A stretch of DNA of 64,000 nucleotides from Vibrio syngnathi (lineage in GTDB: Bacteria > Pseudomonadota > Gammaproteobacteria > Enterobacterales > Vibrionaceae): NCBI RefSeq assembly GCF_002119525.1, contig NZ_CP017917.1, positions 1,116,001 to 1,180,000 on the forward strand. Direction: 5' to 3'. Of this stretch, positions 53,858 through 62,621 are shown piece by piece. Within the stretch, counting starts at the first letter, position 1, and each line of letters begins with the position of its first letter. The notes below the pieces were generated by a model. That model was not told the DNA's origin. It ran no database searches and saw only the letters and a program-made list of their open reading frames with translations. Made by a program: the position numbers and the translations under genes.

Positions 53858-54109
53858 ATGAGAGTTATTTGCCCTGAGTGTGGCGAGAAATCCCGCATAC
53901 AAAAATCAAACCGTATTTCAGCGGGTTATAGCGATTTATATTGTAGTTGTAGTGACCCCGAATGCGGTCATTCCTTTGTGATGAACCTAACCTTCAGCCA
54001 TACTCTTAGCCCTTCGGCTAAAACGACTTCTCAGTTAGCTTTTGAAATGGTTAAAGCCCTGGCACCCGATCAGCGCCAAGAACTAAAACAACAGCTATCA
54101 ATCCTCTAA
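53858..54109 (+). CDS. ogr: Ogr/Delta-type late transcription activator
   Basis: 83 residues with the exact zinc-binding spacing of P2 Ogr: C5-x2-C8-x22-C31-x4-C36. Ogr proteins bind upstream of late promoters and contact the RNA polymerase alpha subunit. The likely targets are the divergent late promoters near 49.7 kb. It overlaps the end of the convergent 54106 gene by 4 bases. In P2 ogr lies after gene D, so its place between cos and gpA differs from P2. Confidence 0.92.
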   Translation: MRVICPECGEKSRIQKSNRISAGYSDLYCSCSDPECGHSFVMNLTFSHTLSPSAKTTSQLAFEMVKALAPDQRQELKQQLSIL

Positions 54110-54327
54110 AGTTTAAATTCTGGGCTATCTCCACCATCAGCCATCTCAATTAGCTGCTTCATTGCGGCTAACTTTTCAGGCTTCAACTCTTCTCTTTGGT
54201 CTGCAACCAATAAACCCATCAAATAAATACCTACATCAGCTCTGCTTTCACCTTCAGTGCTGAGTGCTACAGCATCTATAATGAACTCCATCGCTTGTAA
54301 AAATATGTCCTGTTGTTTTAATGACAT
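54106..54327 (-). CDS. Small hypothetical early protein
   Basis: 73 residues from the ATG at 54327, which has a GGAG ribosome site; the longer frame starting further upstream is not favoured. Soluble, helical and acidic, without a known domain. Downstream of gpA in the early region. Confidence 0.55.
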   Translation of the reverse strand: MSLKQQDIFLQAMEFIIDAVALSTEGESRADVGIYLMGLLVADQREELKPEKLAAMKQLIEMADGGDSPEFKL

Positions 54328-54438
54328 AGCTCTACTCCAAACCAAAAGACTGGATGAATATACAGTACTTTTGTAAATATTCATACAGTGTTTTTATGAA
54401 GCGAGATTCATCCCTCATTCTGATAACTAATCTAAGCT

Positions 54439-57090
54439 TCATACCAGCGGCCATTCAGCGATTTCAGAAAAGAACGACAAATTAGGCTGTTCATATTCAT
54501 AGTCGTCATCTTCTCCAGTTAAAGGTTCAGGCTGTTTTACCTCGAATTCATCTAGCCAGCTTAAATCTGGCTTGGGTTGATACTCTTCAACAAGCTGGGC
54601 TGTGCGAACCGTGCCGCATGGGAGGTGCTCCGCAGGGCGGATTCTTATACTCGTTTCATCATCTATTCGAATTGAGCTACCTTGTTGCAGCGCGATTAGA
54701 GCTGAACTATCAATGTTTGGCGGTAACCCACCACCTACTGAGTAAGGTTCTAATAATCGCTTAAGCTGATCGCTGACCTGTACTTTCTGCGGTAGCGTAC
54801 AGTTATTGACAGAACTCCGAGAGGAATCGGAGATTCCAGAAAGAGCAAGATCAAAAGCCCCCGCTTCAGCTTCATCGCTCTTTTCTGTTTTTGTTACTAT
54901 CTGCCAGGTCTTAAGGCGTGTCTTTACCAACTCACCTGCAGCAACAAAGCCTTCTATCTTGCGAACGTCTTCGCCATGCGAAGAAGCAAACGGCAGCACT
55001 TCATAAGAGTTCGTGATCAACAAATCCTCACGCTTAACGAATGGCCCACCCTGCCCCATGATGTAGCCTTGCCAGTTACCGTGGTCGGCCGCTTTCATTG
55101 TTCCTGCGACATTCACTTGGTTTGTACTAGCTCTCGCCTCATAGTTCTCAGCAATCACAGCCACTAATTCAGCATTCGTCATGACATGCGCAGGCTTAAA
55201 GGGACCAACCAAACGGTACAAAGACATTAGGTAAATAGAAGCCAGTTCTTCACGTTCTTGCTTGAAAACGTATTCCATAAAGGCTTTCTTGTTTTGGCTA
55301 GCTAGGCGGCGTAGTTCACGGTAAGTAGTAACCGGCGCCCCACCAAAGAATTGAAATTGACGAATACCCCAACGGCTCTTCCAGGCGTTGACGTTTTTGG
55401 CCATAGCTTGCACAGATTGCCCTGTCTCTTTCGAAACCTCTTCACCCATGGCATAGCCATCAACATTTTTAGAAATGTACTTAGCGATGTAGCCTGTTGC
55501 TGTGCCTTTTTCTGGGTCGATGTACCCAAAGTCACAACGAGGCTGATAATTGAATGGGCCTTGAATAGATTGCTTCTTCGCTGCTCGCTTTGCGTTGCGA
55601 TCGAAGAACGGGTAAAGCTCTTCTTTGTCTTCAACAACCGCATAGCGAATAAATACATCACGCACCTTGGCCACATGCTCAGGCTTAACCCAAATCAGCA
55701 AATGCCAGTGCGGAGTACCATCATGATGTGGCTCAGCAACGCGAATACCAAACCAACGAATTTCATCACGGCCTAACTTGGCACGAACGCGCTGCCAAAC
55801 CTTATTCAAATAGGTTTGTGCTTCACGTGGGCTCGCGCCGTTCCAGTGTGGAATGAAGCCGCCTTTCTTATAGCTATTATGATATTTCGATGGTGTTGTC
55901 AGCGTTAAGAACAAACCTTGTAGGCCAAGTTCATTACCGATATCTTCACAGCCACGACAACGAACCATTAACTCATGGCGACGAATGGCAGGGTTCGACA
56001 TGCTTTTCAACACCATGTCTTCCATTTCAACTTCTTCGCCAGTGGTCTCTTCTCTAAGTAGCTGGCCCTGAATGAAATCCCAGTTCTTCTTTTGCTGAAC
56101 TTTATGTTCTTGAATGCAATCCCATGAAGCATAAGGTGACGCCTTCGCCGACACTTGCCCCATAGCAATAGCCAAGTGCTCGCGCATAATTTTGCGAATG
56201 CGCTTTAAGCGTCTAAACCACCACTTTTCACAACTCAACTTTGAGATAAACGACATGATATTTTCAGGCGTAATCTTCTTGTCATCGCTTGGCGTTTTTA
56301 CCCCAAAGCTACGCACCAAAGAAACGCACTGCTTGTAGACCATTAGCGCTGCGATGTTCTCACCGTTCTCGGTTTCACATTCAATTGTCTGAGTCAGTAC
56401 CGTTTGATAACGAATCAAGATAGACACAATTTTAAATGCCATCTGTCGAAGTTCATCTTCAACTAACTCGGCAATGATTTTGCTTCTAACAGGTTTCCGA
56501 TTTTTCTCTGCCTGGTCGAAGTCGAAACTGGCTTGTTGGTCCGCTTGTTCAAAGTTGTTTTGCTGAGGCTTGCTATCATCATCGACAGCATCACTCAGCA
56601 AAGCAACCTTAGAAGTAGTAGGAAGTTGTTTGTATTGCTCTAACACCAACAGAACACGCCTATGCGCGGGTACCATTTTTTCACGAATGAAAGTGTTTGC
56701 GACAAAGCGGCCTTGCTTCTTAAAAATCGAAACATAGCGATTTGCGAAGTACTTAGTTAGGTAATGAGGGAGTTCGGCAAAGTGTTCAGAAAGCCATTCT
56801 CGATCTGCGGGGTTAACTTCATATAACTTGCGCTCAACAACAGAAAGGTTTTCAGGTTCACGCTCGAACACCTGGCGAGAAGACAGAACCAAGTTGTCTG
56901 GGATTGGGGTAACTACTTGTTCACCACCAACCCATTCAAGGAAGGCTTCATGTGATCGCTCTTGTTGCTGTTCATTAAATTCAATACTGCTGATATCAAC
57001 ATCTTGATACCACGAAATAAGGCGCTCACCAGAGGTTTGAACCTTCTGTTGCGAGCGCCTATTTTTCTTGGATGCATAGGTTGATTTCAT
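54439..57090 (-). CDS. A: Replication initiation endonuclease (gpA-like)
   Basis: About 883 residues, longer than P2 gpA (761). It nicks the phage origin and starts rolling-circle replication. Motifs, numbered with two extra N-terminal residues from an upstream GTG, are L-F-L-T-L-T-T-P (about 395), an H-W-H metal-binding motif (463-465) and the tyrosine pair Y536-x3-Y540 in G-Y-I-A-K-Y. The replication origin in P2 lies inside A and could be here too. The ATG at 57090 overlaps the stop codon of the previous gene. Confidence 0.9.
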   Translation of the reverse strand: MKSTYASKKNRRSQQKVQTSGERLISWYQDVDISSIEFNEQQQERSHEAFLEWVGGEQVVTPIPDNLVLSSRQVFEREPENLSVVERKLYEVNPADREWLSEHFAELPHYLTKYFANRYVSIFKKQGRFVANTFIREKMVPAHRRVLLVLEQYKQLPTTSKVALLSDAVDDDSKPQQNNFEQADQQASFDFDQAEKNRKPVRSKIIAELVEDELRQMAFKIVSILIRYQTVLTQTIECETENGENIAALMVYKQCVSLVRSFGVKTPSDDKKITPENIMSFISKLSCEKWWFRRLKRIRKIMREHLAIAMGQVSAKASPYASWDCIQEHKVQQKKNWDFIQGQLLREETTGEEVEMEDMVLKSMSNPAIRRHELMVRCRGCEDIGNELGLQGLFLTLTTPSKYHNSYKKGGFIPHWNGASPREAQTYLNKVWQRVRAKLGRDEIRWFGIRVAEPHHDGTPHWHLLIWVKPEHVAKVRDVFIRYAVVEDKEELYPFFDRNAKRAAKKQSIQGPFNYQPRCDFGYIDPEKGTATGYIAKYISKNVDGYAMGEEVSKETGQSVQAMAKNVNAWKSRWGIRQFQFFGGAPVTTYRELRRLASQNKKAFMEYVFKQEREELASIYLMSLYRLVGPFKPAHVMTNAELVAVIAENYEARASTNQVNVAGTMKAADHGNWQGYIMGQGGPFVKREDLLITNSYEVLPFASSHGEDVRKIEGFVAAGELVKTRLKTWQIVTKTEKSDEAEAGAFDLALSGISDSSRSSVNNCTLPQKVQVSDQLKRLLEPYSVGGGLPPNIDSSALIALQQGSSIRIDDETSIRIRPAEHLPCGTVRTAQLVEEYQPKPDLSWLDEFEVKQPEPLTGEDDDYEYEQPNLSFFSEIAEWPLV

Positions 57091-57275
57091 TAACACTCAT
57101 CCAAGAAATCTTCGGGGTTACGAGTGATCTTCAATTGAACCTGGATAGACTCATCACCAGATAGCAAAGTACCCAATAGCACTTCATTATCTGGGTGCTC
57201 ACCTTCCAGCATTTCTACTAATAGAGTTTCAATATAATCAGGCGCTTCAGCCGCAACTTTCTGTGCTTCGCTCAT
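57090..57275 (-). CDS. Small hypothetical early protein
   Basis: 61 acidic residues (M-S-E-A-Q-K-V-A-A-E-A), no recognised domain. Its TAA overlaps the gpA start (TAATG), and its start overlaps the previous gene by 4 bases, so it is part of a tightly coupled early operon. Real gene by context. Confidence 0.6.
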   Translation of the reverse strand: MSEAQKVAAEAPDYIETLLVEMLEGEHPDNEVLLGTLLSGDESIQVQLKITRNPEDFLDEC

Positions 57276-57502
57276 AACGCAGCTAGCTCCTGTGTATCCA
57301 TAACCATATGGCCACCGGTGTGGTTACCTTTGATAATCACACCGTTCAAAACGTGCTGGCAGTTGAACCGCTCGCAAGCCGTATCAATCGCAGGCTCTGG
57401 TGAGTCAAACTCACCCAACAACACGTTCTTTACTTCATTGGTTTCATCATGGCGAACAACGCCACCACCGCTATTCAGGGCAACTGCTACATAGCTCAGC
57501 AT
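57272..57502 (-). CDS. Small hypothetical early protein
   Basis: 76 residues from the ATG at 57502 behind GGAGG. Beta-rich and probably soluble, with no known domain. Its start is fused to the stop of the preceding gene (TGATG). Confidence 0.6.
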   Translation of the reverse strand: MLSYVAVALNSGGGVVRHDETNEVKNVLLGEFDSPEPAIDTACERFNCQHVLNGVIIKGNHTGGHMVMDTQELAAL

Positions 57503-57903
57503 CAGCAAGCCTCCACAGTTGGGTAGCCATGTTCATCGGCCATATCACGCCACCACATTTGCATTTGAGTGGTTTGAGAAGTGGACTTATTACAAGCCGA
57601 CACAAAGAACAGAGCACGAACGGCGCCTAAGGCTTGGTTTGCGATGTCTCGATCAGAAGCTGTGTTGTACACCACGATCCAAAAAGCCCACCAAGCGGTA
57701 ATAAAATCTTCTAAACAAAGTCCCTGTTCAGTACCGTTCACATTCACAAGTAGTGCTCGCGTAGAGTCCAAGCTCAGCACATCGCCTTGGCTAGTTTCTG
57801 TGATATTGAAAACACGCATGAACTGTTCAATCTTACGAGTAGTAAACCCTTCTGAACGCAACGCGTGGTTCAAGTCTTTCTGATAAACAGAGATAGTGCT
57901 CAT
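57502..57903 (-). CDS. Hypothetical early protein
   Basis: 133 residues. A central hydrophobic W-A-F-W-I-V-V-Y segment is probably buried rather than a membrane helix. No family recognised. Overlaps its neighbours by 1 and 4 bases at the ends, showing coupled translation. Confidence 0.6.
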   Translation of the reverse strand: MSTISVYQKDLNHALRSEGFTTRKIEQFMRVFNITETSQGDVLSLDSTRALLVNVNGTEQGLCLEDFITAWWAFWIVVYNTASDRDIANQALGAVRALFFVSACNKSTSQTTQMQMWWRDMADEHGYPTVEAC

Positions 57904-58343
57904 GCAGCCTCCTCCCCTAACTTTTTAAGTAGAGTCGTTGCCTCTGTAGCAAAATAGCGTGAGTCTTGAATCTGTCTTTCTAGATCAGCGGTTGTGAGTC
58001 CTGCCTCTCGAACCACGTCAATACCCGCTTCCATGCAGTCGGCAGCTTCAACTAAACGATCTCGTAAATGCCCCATCAAAATCACACTGTTTAAATGAGA
58101 TGAATTTGAAAGAGAAAGAACGCATACCTCTTTGCTTAAACCAAACTTACCGCCTCGCAGTACGTGCGTAATTTCATGAACCAGGGAAGCCCCCGTTTTA
58201 TGGCCTTCGCTGTCTACTTCATGCTGTATCAACACATCGTTGGCTTGATAGTTACGATCATTGACTCGAATTTCAGCCGTTTTACGGCCTAAACGAACCT
58301 CGTTGAAAAACTCTGATTGGGTTTTTACTTCATGTAATTTCAT
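57900..58343 (-). CDS. DUF3850 (ASCH-like) protein with extra C-terminal helical domain
   Basis: The first ~80 residues match DUF3850, an ASCH/PUA-like RNA-binding-type fold common in phage early regions (K-T-A-E-I-R-V-N-D-R-N-Y-Q-A-N-D, then G-G-K-F-G-L). The family is usually ~80 residues. Here a further ~65-residue helical part follows (L-R-D-R-L-V-E-A-A-D-C-M-E), which looks like a fusion. Function not established. Confidence 0.75.
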   Translation of the reverse strand: MKLHEVKTQSEFFNEVRLGRKTAEIRVNDRNYQANDVLIQHEVDSEGHKTGASLVHEITHVLRGGKFGLSKEVCVLSLSNSSHLNSVILMGHLRDRLVEAADCMEAGIDVVREAGLTTADLERQIQDSRYFATEATTLLKKLGEEAA

Positions 58344-58345
58344 GC

Positions 58346-58750
58346 TTACGCCCCCACTGCCGATAAACAGAACTGCTCGAATTGATATAACGCTTCATCA
58401 TCAAAATGGCCTAAGTCACGGAGGCCAAGCATTTCAAGAAACAGGTGGCGGTTACTCATATCCAAGTTCGCCCAATGGTGAAGCTGTGAAACTTGTTCAA
58501 TCGAACCGTTGCGGTACCAGCTTGGAAATGAATAGCCAAAGAACACACGAGCTCGATCGCTTTCCATTGCTTCTTTGATATCGGCCAAAACGTCTTCTTG
58601 TGGGCGGTGGGTTGCGACCAGTTCTTGCTTCTTCGCGATAGCATCGAGCTGAATCAAAACTTGGTGTTGCTGCTCTTGATTGCTTGAATTAAAGCGCTCT
58701 GCGATTTGGTTAAAAGACTGACTAAATAGGTGTTCTTCAATATTACTCAT
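58346..58750 (-). CDS. Hypothetical early protein
   Basis: 134 residues from the third of three consecutive ATGs, chosen because GAGG lies at normal distance from it. Helical and soluble, without a recognised domain. Follows a hairpin at 58786-58806 that may limit transcription into this part of the operon. Confidence 0.6.
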   Translation of the reverse strand: MSNIEEHLFSQSFNQIAERFNSSNQEQQHQVLIQLDAIAKKQELVATHRPQEDVLADIKEAMESDRARVFFGYSFPSWYRNGSIEQVSQLHHWANLDMSNRHLFLEMLGLRDLGHFDDEALYQFEQFCLSAVGA

Positions 58751-58785
58751 CATCATTTCCTCAAATTTTGGATATAAAAAACCCT

Positions 58786-58806
58786 CCCTCTTTAAATCAA
58801 AGAGGG
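58786..58806 (-). terminator. Terminator-like hairpin inside the early operon
   Basis: On the minus strand: CCCTCTTTG-ATT-TAAAGAGGG, then AGGG and six T. It lies between the 58861 and 58346 genes, so it could attenuate the genes leading to gpA unless relieved. Confidence 0.65.
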
Positions 58807-58860
58807 ATAAAAGGTGTAGGCATAATGCCTAGTGGTTAGGTTGGCTTGGGTGTAACTGAG

Positions 58861-59154
58861 TTATGACCAGCGCGAAAGTACATCCTGCGCGTTGGCATCA
58901 ATTCGGTTAATTTCCCGTGAAAGGCGCATTTGTTCAGCGCGGCAATCACTCTTGGAAAACTGAGCTTGTAACTCTTCACGTCTTGAACGAAGTGGCTTTA
59001 GTTGGCGCTCGCCAAGTTCTCTTCGCGTGCGCTGTAATGCAGAAAGGCCACGTTCTTTTTGCTCACGGTTCAAAGACCAACAAGGCAAATCAGGGCATGG
59101 GTTTTCTAGCGGTGGGACATCTAGGTTTGAATGTTCGACTGTTGCAACTGACAT
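58861..59154 (-). CDS. Hypothetical early protein
   Basis: 97 residues: a proline/cysteine-containing N-terminus (P-P-L-E-N-P-C-P-D-L-P-C-W), then a long charged helix (about 30-95). I do not recognise it. Starts 11 bases after the CII-like gene. Confidence 0.55.
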   Translation of the reverse strand: MSVATVEHSNLDVPPLENPCPDLPCWSLNREQKERGLSALQRTRRELGERQLKPLRSRREELQAQFSKSDCRAEQMRLSREINRIDANAQDVLSRWS

Positions 59155-59165
59155 ACTATTTTCCT

Positions 59166-59705
59166 CTAACTTAAACCAGGAATAGCCGAACCATTAGCGA
59201 CCAAATCCACACTCATAGCTAAGAATGGGGAAACGCCTTTTGTGCGGCTTTCTATATCGTTGATAAGAAGCACAAGGTTGCTAATACCCGCTTGTGCCTT
59301 TTGAATAATGACGTGTTTGTTAGTGCGACTAAGGCGATCATTTCCCGCATGCTCTAAAGCCATGCGAGACAAGTCACCAGAGTGCATCGCGTTTTCTAAT
59401 GCGCGCTTAATGAAAGTTTCTTCACTCGCATCATTGGGGATTTGTGCGGTCACCACACCGAGGCCAAGCAAAAGGCTATTAAGAATGGTGAAGTTGCCAC
59501 TCGCCTTGGTGATCATCACAAGTTCTACACTGGTAAGGATGTGCGGCTGCTCTGGGTTAAGCTTGTTACGCAGCATTGTGGCATTCATATCCACGGCCTT
59601 TGCTAACTTGGTCATGTTCTCCGAGTTCGCAAATGCACAACACGCTTCGTTAAATGCCTTTTGTTTAGAGCCACGGAATTCGCACATTGAGTCAATTTCG
59701 TTCAT
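59166..59705 (-). CDS. cII: Phage regulatory protein CII (CP76 family)
   Basis: 179 residues of the CII family of P2-related phages (186, K139). An N-terminal helix-turn-helix region (M-T-K-L-A-K-A-V-D-M-N-A-T-M-L-R-N-K-L-N) is followed by T-S-V-E-L-V-M-I-T-K and a helical C-terminus. It usually activates repressor synthesis during establishment of lysogeny. The ATG at 59705 (M-N-E-I-D) is preferred. Confidence 0.88.
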   Translation of the reverse strand: MNEIDSMCEFRGSKQKAFNEACCAFANSENMTKLAKAVDMNATMLRNKLNPEQPHILTSVELVMITKASGNFTILNSLLLGLGVVTAQIPNDASEETFIKRALENAMHSGDLSRMALEHAGNDRLSRTNKHVIIQKAQAGISNLVLLINDIESRTKGVSPFLAMSVDLVANGSAIPGLS

Positions 59706-59819
59706 AACCAATACTCAATTGAAGACAAACGGGACGAAAACGAAGCCCCAACCAAGAACATTAAGCCATAGCGGACAATACTCTTTGGTTGGAATTAGGG
59801 AAGATAAACGCATGACGGC

Positions 59820-60032
59820 CTACCCTAACTTTTCCATAGCTTCACGAGTCGCCATTTCAACTAAGGCGATCATGTTGATGAGAGGGGTTTCTTTACCTTT
59901 TGCTTTCTTTTTAATAGGTAAGCGACCATCAGCTACCCAATCCATGATGGTGCGTTTAGGCATTCCAGAGAACTGAGAGTATTGGTCATACGTCATGAAA
60001 GGCGTATTTAGGACTACTTGATATGAGAGCAT
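59820..60032 (-). CDS. cox: Cox-like excisionase and early repressor
   Basis: 70 residues with a winged-helix/MerR-like DNA-binding motif (Y-S-Q-F-S-G-M-P-K-R-T-I-M-D-W-V-A-D-G-R-L-P). It is the first gene leftward from the switch region, directly opposite cI, the exact place of cox in P2 and K139. Cox represses the lysogenic promoter and directs excision. An AGGA ribosome site precedes the ATG. Confidence 0.85.
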   Translation of the reverse strand: MLSYQVVLNTPFMTYDQYSQFSGMPKRTIMDWVADGRLPIKKKAKGKETPLINMIALVEMATREAMEKLG

Positions 60033-60039
60033 AGTGATA

Positions 60040-60122
60040 TCCTGTTATGTTATTGAATGTGTTGTACCGGACTAGCGAGTTGCACCTCGCGGTTAACCGT
60101 TGAGTGAAAATGTAGACTTTTT
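60040..60122. promoter_or_regulatory. CI/Cox switch region with two palindromes
   Basis: The 90 bases between cox and cI contain GCGAG-TTGCAC-CTCGC (60075-60090) and, overlapping it by one base, CGGTTAACCG (60090-60099). They are the best candidates for operators of CI and Cox in the divergent promoters. The cI start has no clear ribosome site, so its mRNA may be leaderless or weakly translated. Confidence 0.6.
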
Positions 60123-60743
60123 ATGAGTGAATATCAAGAACAAATACCCTCTTTTGAGTACATTGGCGGTAGAGATGTAACAGAAAAGATGAAGCTCGTC
60201 ACAAAAACAAGTGACTTCAAGTCGCTTGGTGAGTGCTTAGGTGTGTCAAAAGGCACGATATCGACTTGGCATCAGAGAGGATTGACCCCTTACGAAGTGA
60301 TTGTGAGACTTCATTTGAGGACTGGAGCTTCTATCAAATATCTAGCCTTGGGAGAAGGTGAACCGTTTGATGACAAGAAAACCCATACATCCAAGAAAAA
60401 CGAAGTAAAAAGACTCTTCGATGTTGATCTCTTTTCACTTTCAAACGGCAAGCTTGTTGGCAATGAAACGCTAGCTTTTGATAAAAGCTACTTAGACAAA
60501 CTTGGGGTTCTGAATGTAATGGGCATCGAGCACGATGGGACTACATTCATTATCGATAAAGAAATTCACCAAGCAGTAAGCGGCACATACTTAGTAGATA
60601 TGGACGGCCTACTATCGCTAAACGACATTCAGCGTTTGCCAGGCAAGAAGCTAGCGATCAGCTTTAACGGCTCGACTCTAACAGTCGAAGAAGATGAAGT
60701 GAGGGTTGTGGGTAGAGTTGCGTTGGTTATGGAGAAAAAGTAA
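60123..60743 (+). CDS. cI: CI repressor of lysogeny (P2/K139-like, non-cleavable type)
   Basis: 206 residues. The N-terminal helix-turn-helix is at about 33-60 (L-G-E-C-L-G-V-S-K-G-T-I-S-T-W-H). The C-terminal half has the S24/LexA-like fold shape (I-E-H-D-G-T-T-F-I-I-D, L-V-D-M-D-G-L-L-S-L-N) but lacks the catalytic Ser and Lys of self-cleaving repressors. It keeps the prophage silent and is probably not destroyed through RecA. Its stop codon is followed at once by the start of the DUF4365 gene. Confidence 0.88.
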   Translation: MSEYQEQIPSFEYIGGRDVTEKMKLVTKTSDFKSLGECLGVSKGTISTWHQRGLTPYEVIVRLHLRTGASIKYLALGEGEPFDDKKTHTSKKNEVKRLFDVDLFSLSNGKLVGNETLAFDKSYLDKLGVLNVMGIEHDGTTFIIDKEIHQAVSGTYLVDMDGLLSLNDIQRLPGKKLAISFNGSTLTVEEDEVRVVGRVALVMEKK

Positions 60744-62555
60744 TTGGGTACACCGGAAAGAAATAACAGTCACGTGACGGGAGACGTTGGTGAACAAAGC
60801 GCAGCTTTACAATTTACTAAATGGGGTTGGACTTCTGAAAAAATCACCTGTGACTATGGTGAAGATTTATCTTGTAGCATATTCACTAACAAGAAAAAGA
60901 CTCCTCTCTACTTCCGAGCACAAGTAAAATCTTTTTACTCAAAAACAGGGCAAGTGAGCCAACTATGTTCGGGAGAATTTAGTGTTCCAATAAAGTCCTC
61001 GACTTGTCTGTCATGGGCGCAAAGCTTTTTCCCTGTTATTTTAATTGTATATGACGAATATAACGATCAACTCTATTGGTCCGATGTAACACAAACAGTA
61101 AGAGCTAAGTCATTACAACTAAAAGGAGAAAGCATTTCTCTCCGAGTTAAGCCTACTCTACTCAAAAATAGCAAAACTGAACTTGAATCCTCCATAGCAG
61201 CTTTTTATTCGCAAATGTTAATGTTGAATCAGCCTGAATTTAGATGTGATTTAATTCCTGTTTTAATGCCTGAATATAGAGCTTTGAAAACATTGGGAAT
61301 AAATGGGATTGGAGAATTACTCCCACCGGAAAACATGTCGGTAACGCCTTTCGGTTTAAGGTCATATCAGGATTTACCCGGTTGGTTGAGCACTATTTCA
61401 TCACTATATCCGGACTCAATAGAGGTTTTTAAAGTAAGATCTAGTACTCAAAGCTTAGATTATTTTTTTAAAGAGTTAGAGTGTTTGATTGAATCCTTAA
61501 AAGTCTCTCATGATCCTGAACATTGGATATCTTTCATTGTTTCCCCGGTGTTGCTAACAGATGCGAATTCTGATGATTTTGCTTACCATAACATTTGGAG
61601 CAAGACCTTAACTGACTGGTCATGTTATAGCCTTTTTCACGAGAAGAGTTTTAACGACTATGACTTCGCTTTTTCGGTCCCGAGTAGTTTTAGTCGACAG
61701 ATAGCAAGAAGATCTAGGAGTGTTCAAGGCTATTTTTATATATCGCCATCAAAAAAGTCAGCGGTACAAACATACGCACTTTGTAATCCCCCATATTCAG
61801 TTATTCAACATAGTGATAAATTTAGCTCTCTAGTTAAAAAGAGTTTTGCTCCATGGCAATGTTTAGAGCATGAAATCCAATCAATCGAAATTATGCTAAA
61901 AGAGTTAAGTTTAGTGTTCAAAATCTTAGATACAAATGATGATTTGATGAGTGGTTATATTTGTGAACCTCAATTCAACCCAGAAGCCGGCGGTATGTTC
62001 TTGCCAACAAGCTGGGAAGAGTATGATGTAGCCAGCGTTAAGGAACGGATTTCGTCATATTCAGGCCCGATAATCGGAGAACCAGGTACACAAGCAATCG
62101 AACAATCAGTCCTGACGAATTTCCAGCTGAACTCGAATGAGTCAAAACTGCCTCTATTAAGCATGCCTACCGATCATACTTTAGGCCTTCCACTCATTCA
62201 TTCAGAAAGACAACTACTAATACAATTTTATTTTAACGAAAGTTCGGCATTTTCTAGTAAAGACCATTCATCGATAATAAGTCATCTAGTCAAGAAAACT
62301 CTGTTAAAGCCGATTTTTTTTGAAGTATATATAACTGAATCAGAGTTATGTGAAAGAACGTCAGAGCTTTGTATTTGTTTTAAACCCAACTTTGATCTTT
62401 CAACGGAAGATTTTTTAGCCAACAATGAGAGTAATATAACGGGAATAGTCCATAATTACCTAGTAGAGCTTAATTGTAATGTTTTAGCCCCTGAAGAATT
62501 TCTAAGTCTTAATGGAGAGATATACTTTGAAGGCAGTTCACCTTGGGGCAACTGA
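60744..62555 (+). CDS. DUF4365 predicted nuclease, lysogeny-expressed cargo gene
   Basis: 603 residues. The N-terminal ~145 residues match DUF4365, a PD-(D/E)xK-type nuclease fold: E17, D41 in Y-G-E-D-L, and Q60-V-K62 in R-A-Q-V-K-S are the expected catalytic pattern. The remaining ~450 residues are AT-rich, helical and unknown, and must supply sensing or specificity. The TTG start follows the cI stop with no gap, so it should be translated from the repressor mRNA in lysogens. DUF4365 proteins are known from phage-defence contexts. It is convergent with a DNA methyltransferase. Confidence 0.8.
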   Translation: MGTPERNNSHVTGDVGEQSAALQFTKWGWTSEKITCDYGEDLSCSIFTNKKKTPLYFRAQVKSFYSKTGQVSQLCSGEFSVPIKSSTCLSWAQSFFPVILIVYDEYNDQLYWSDVTQTVRAKSLQLKGESISLRVKPTLLKNSKTELESSIAAFYSQMLMLNQPEFRCDLIPVLMPEYRALKTLGINGIGELLPPENMSVTPFGLRSYQDLPGWLSTISSLYPDSIEVFKVRSSTQSLDYFFKELECLIESLKVSHDPEHWISFIVSPVLLTDANSDDFAYHNIWSKTLTDWSCYSLFHEKSFNDYDFAFSVPSSFSRQIARRSRSVQGYFYISPSKKSAVQTYALCNPPYSVIQHSDKFSSLVKKSFAPWQCLEHEIQSIEIMLKELSLVFKILDTNDDLMSGYICEPQFNPEAGGMFLPTSWEEYDVASVKERISSYSGPIIGEPGTQAIEQSVLTNFQLNSNESKLPLLSMPTDHTLGLPLIHSERQLLIQFYFNESSAFSSKDHSSIISHLVKKTLLKPIFFEVYITESELCERTSELCICFKPNFDLSTEDFLANNESNITGIVHNYLVELNCNVLAPEEFLSLNGEIYFEGSSPWGN

Positions 62556-62581
62556 ATTAGTAAATATTTATATTTAATAAA

Positions 62582-62602
62582 AAGCCCTGATATACAGGGC
62601 TT
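62582..62602. terminator. Bidirectional terminator between the DUF4365 and methyltransferase genes
   Basis: AAGCCCTG-ATATA-CAGGGCTT with A-rich and T-rich flanks on both strands, in the 66-base gap of the convergent pair. Confidence 0.85.
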
Positions 62603-62621
62603 AAAAATTAATAAACAAAAA

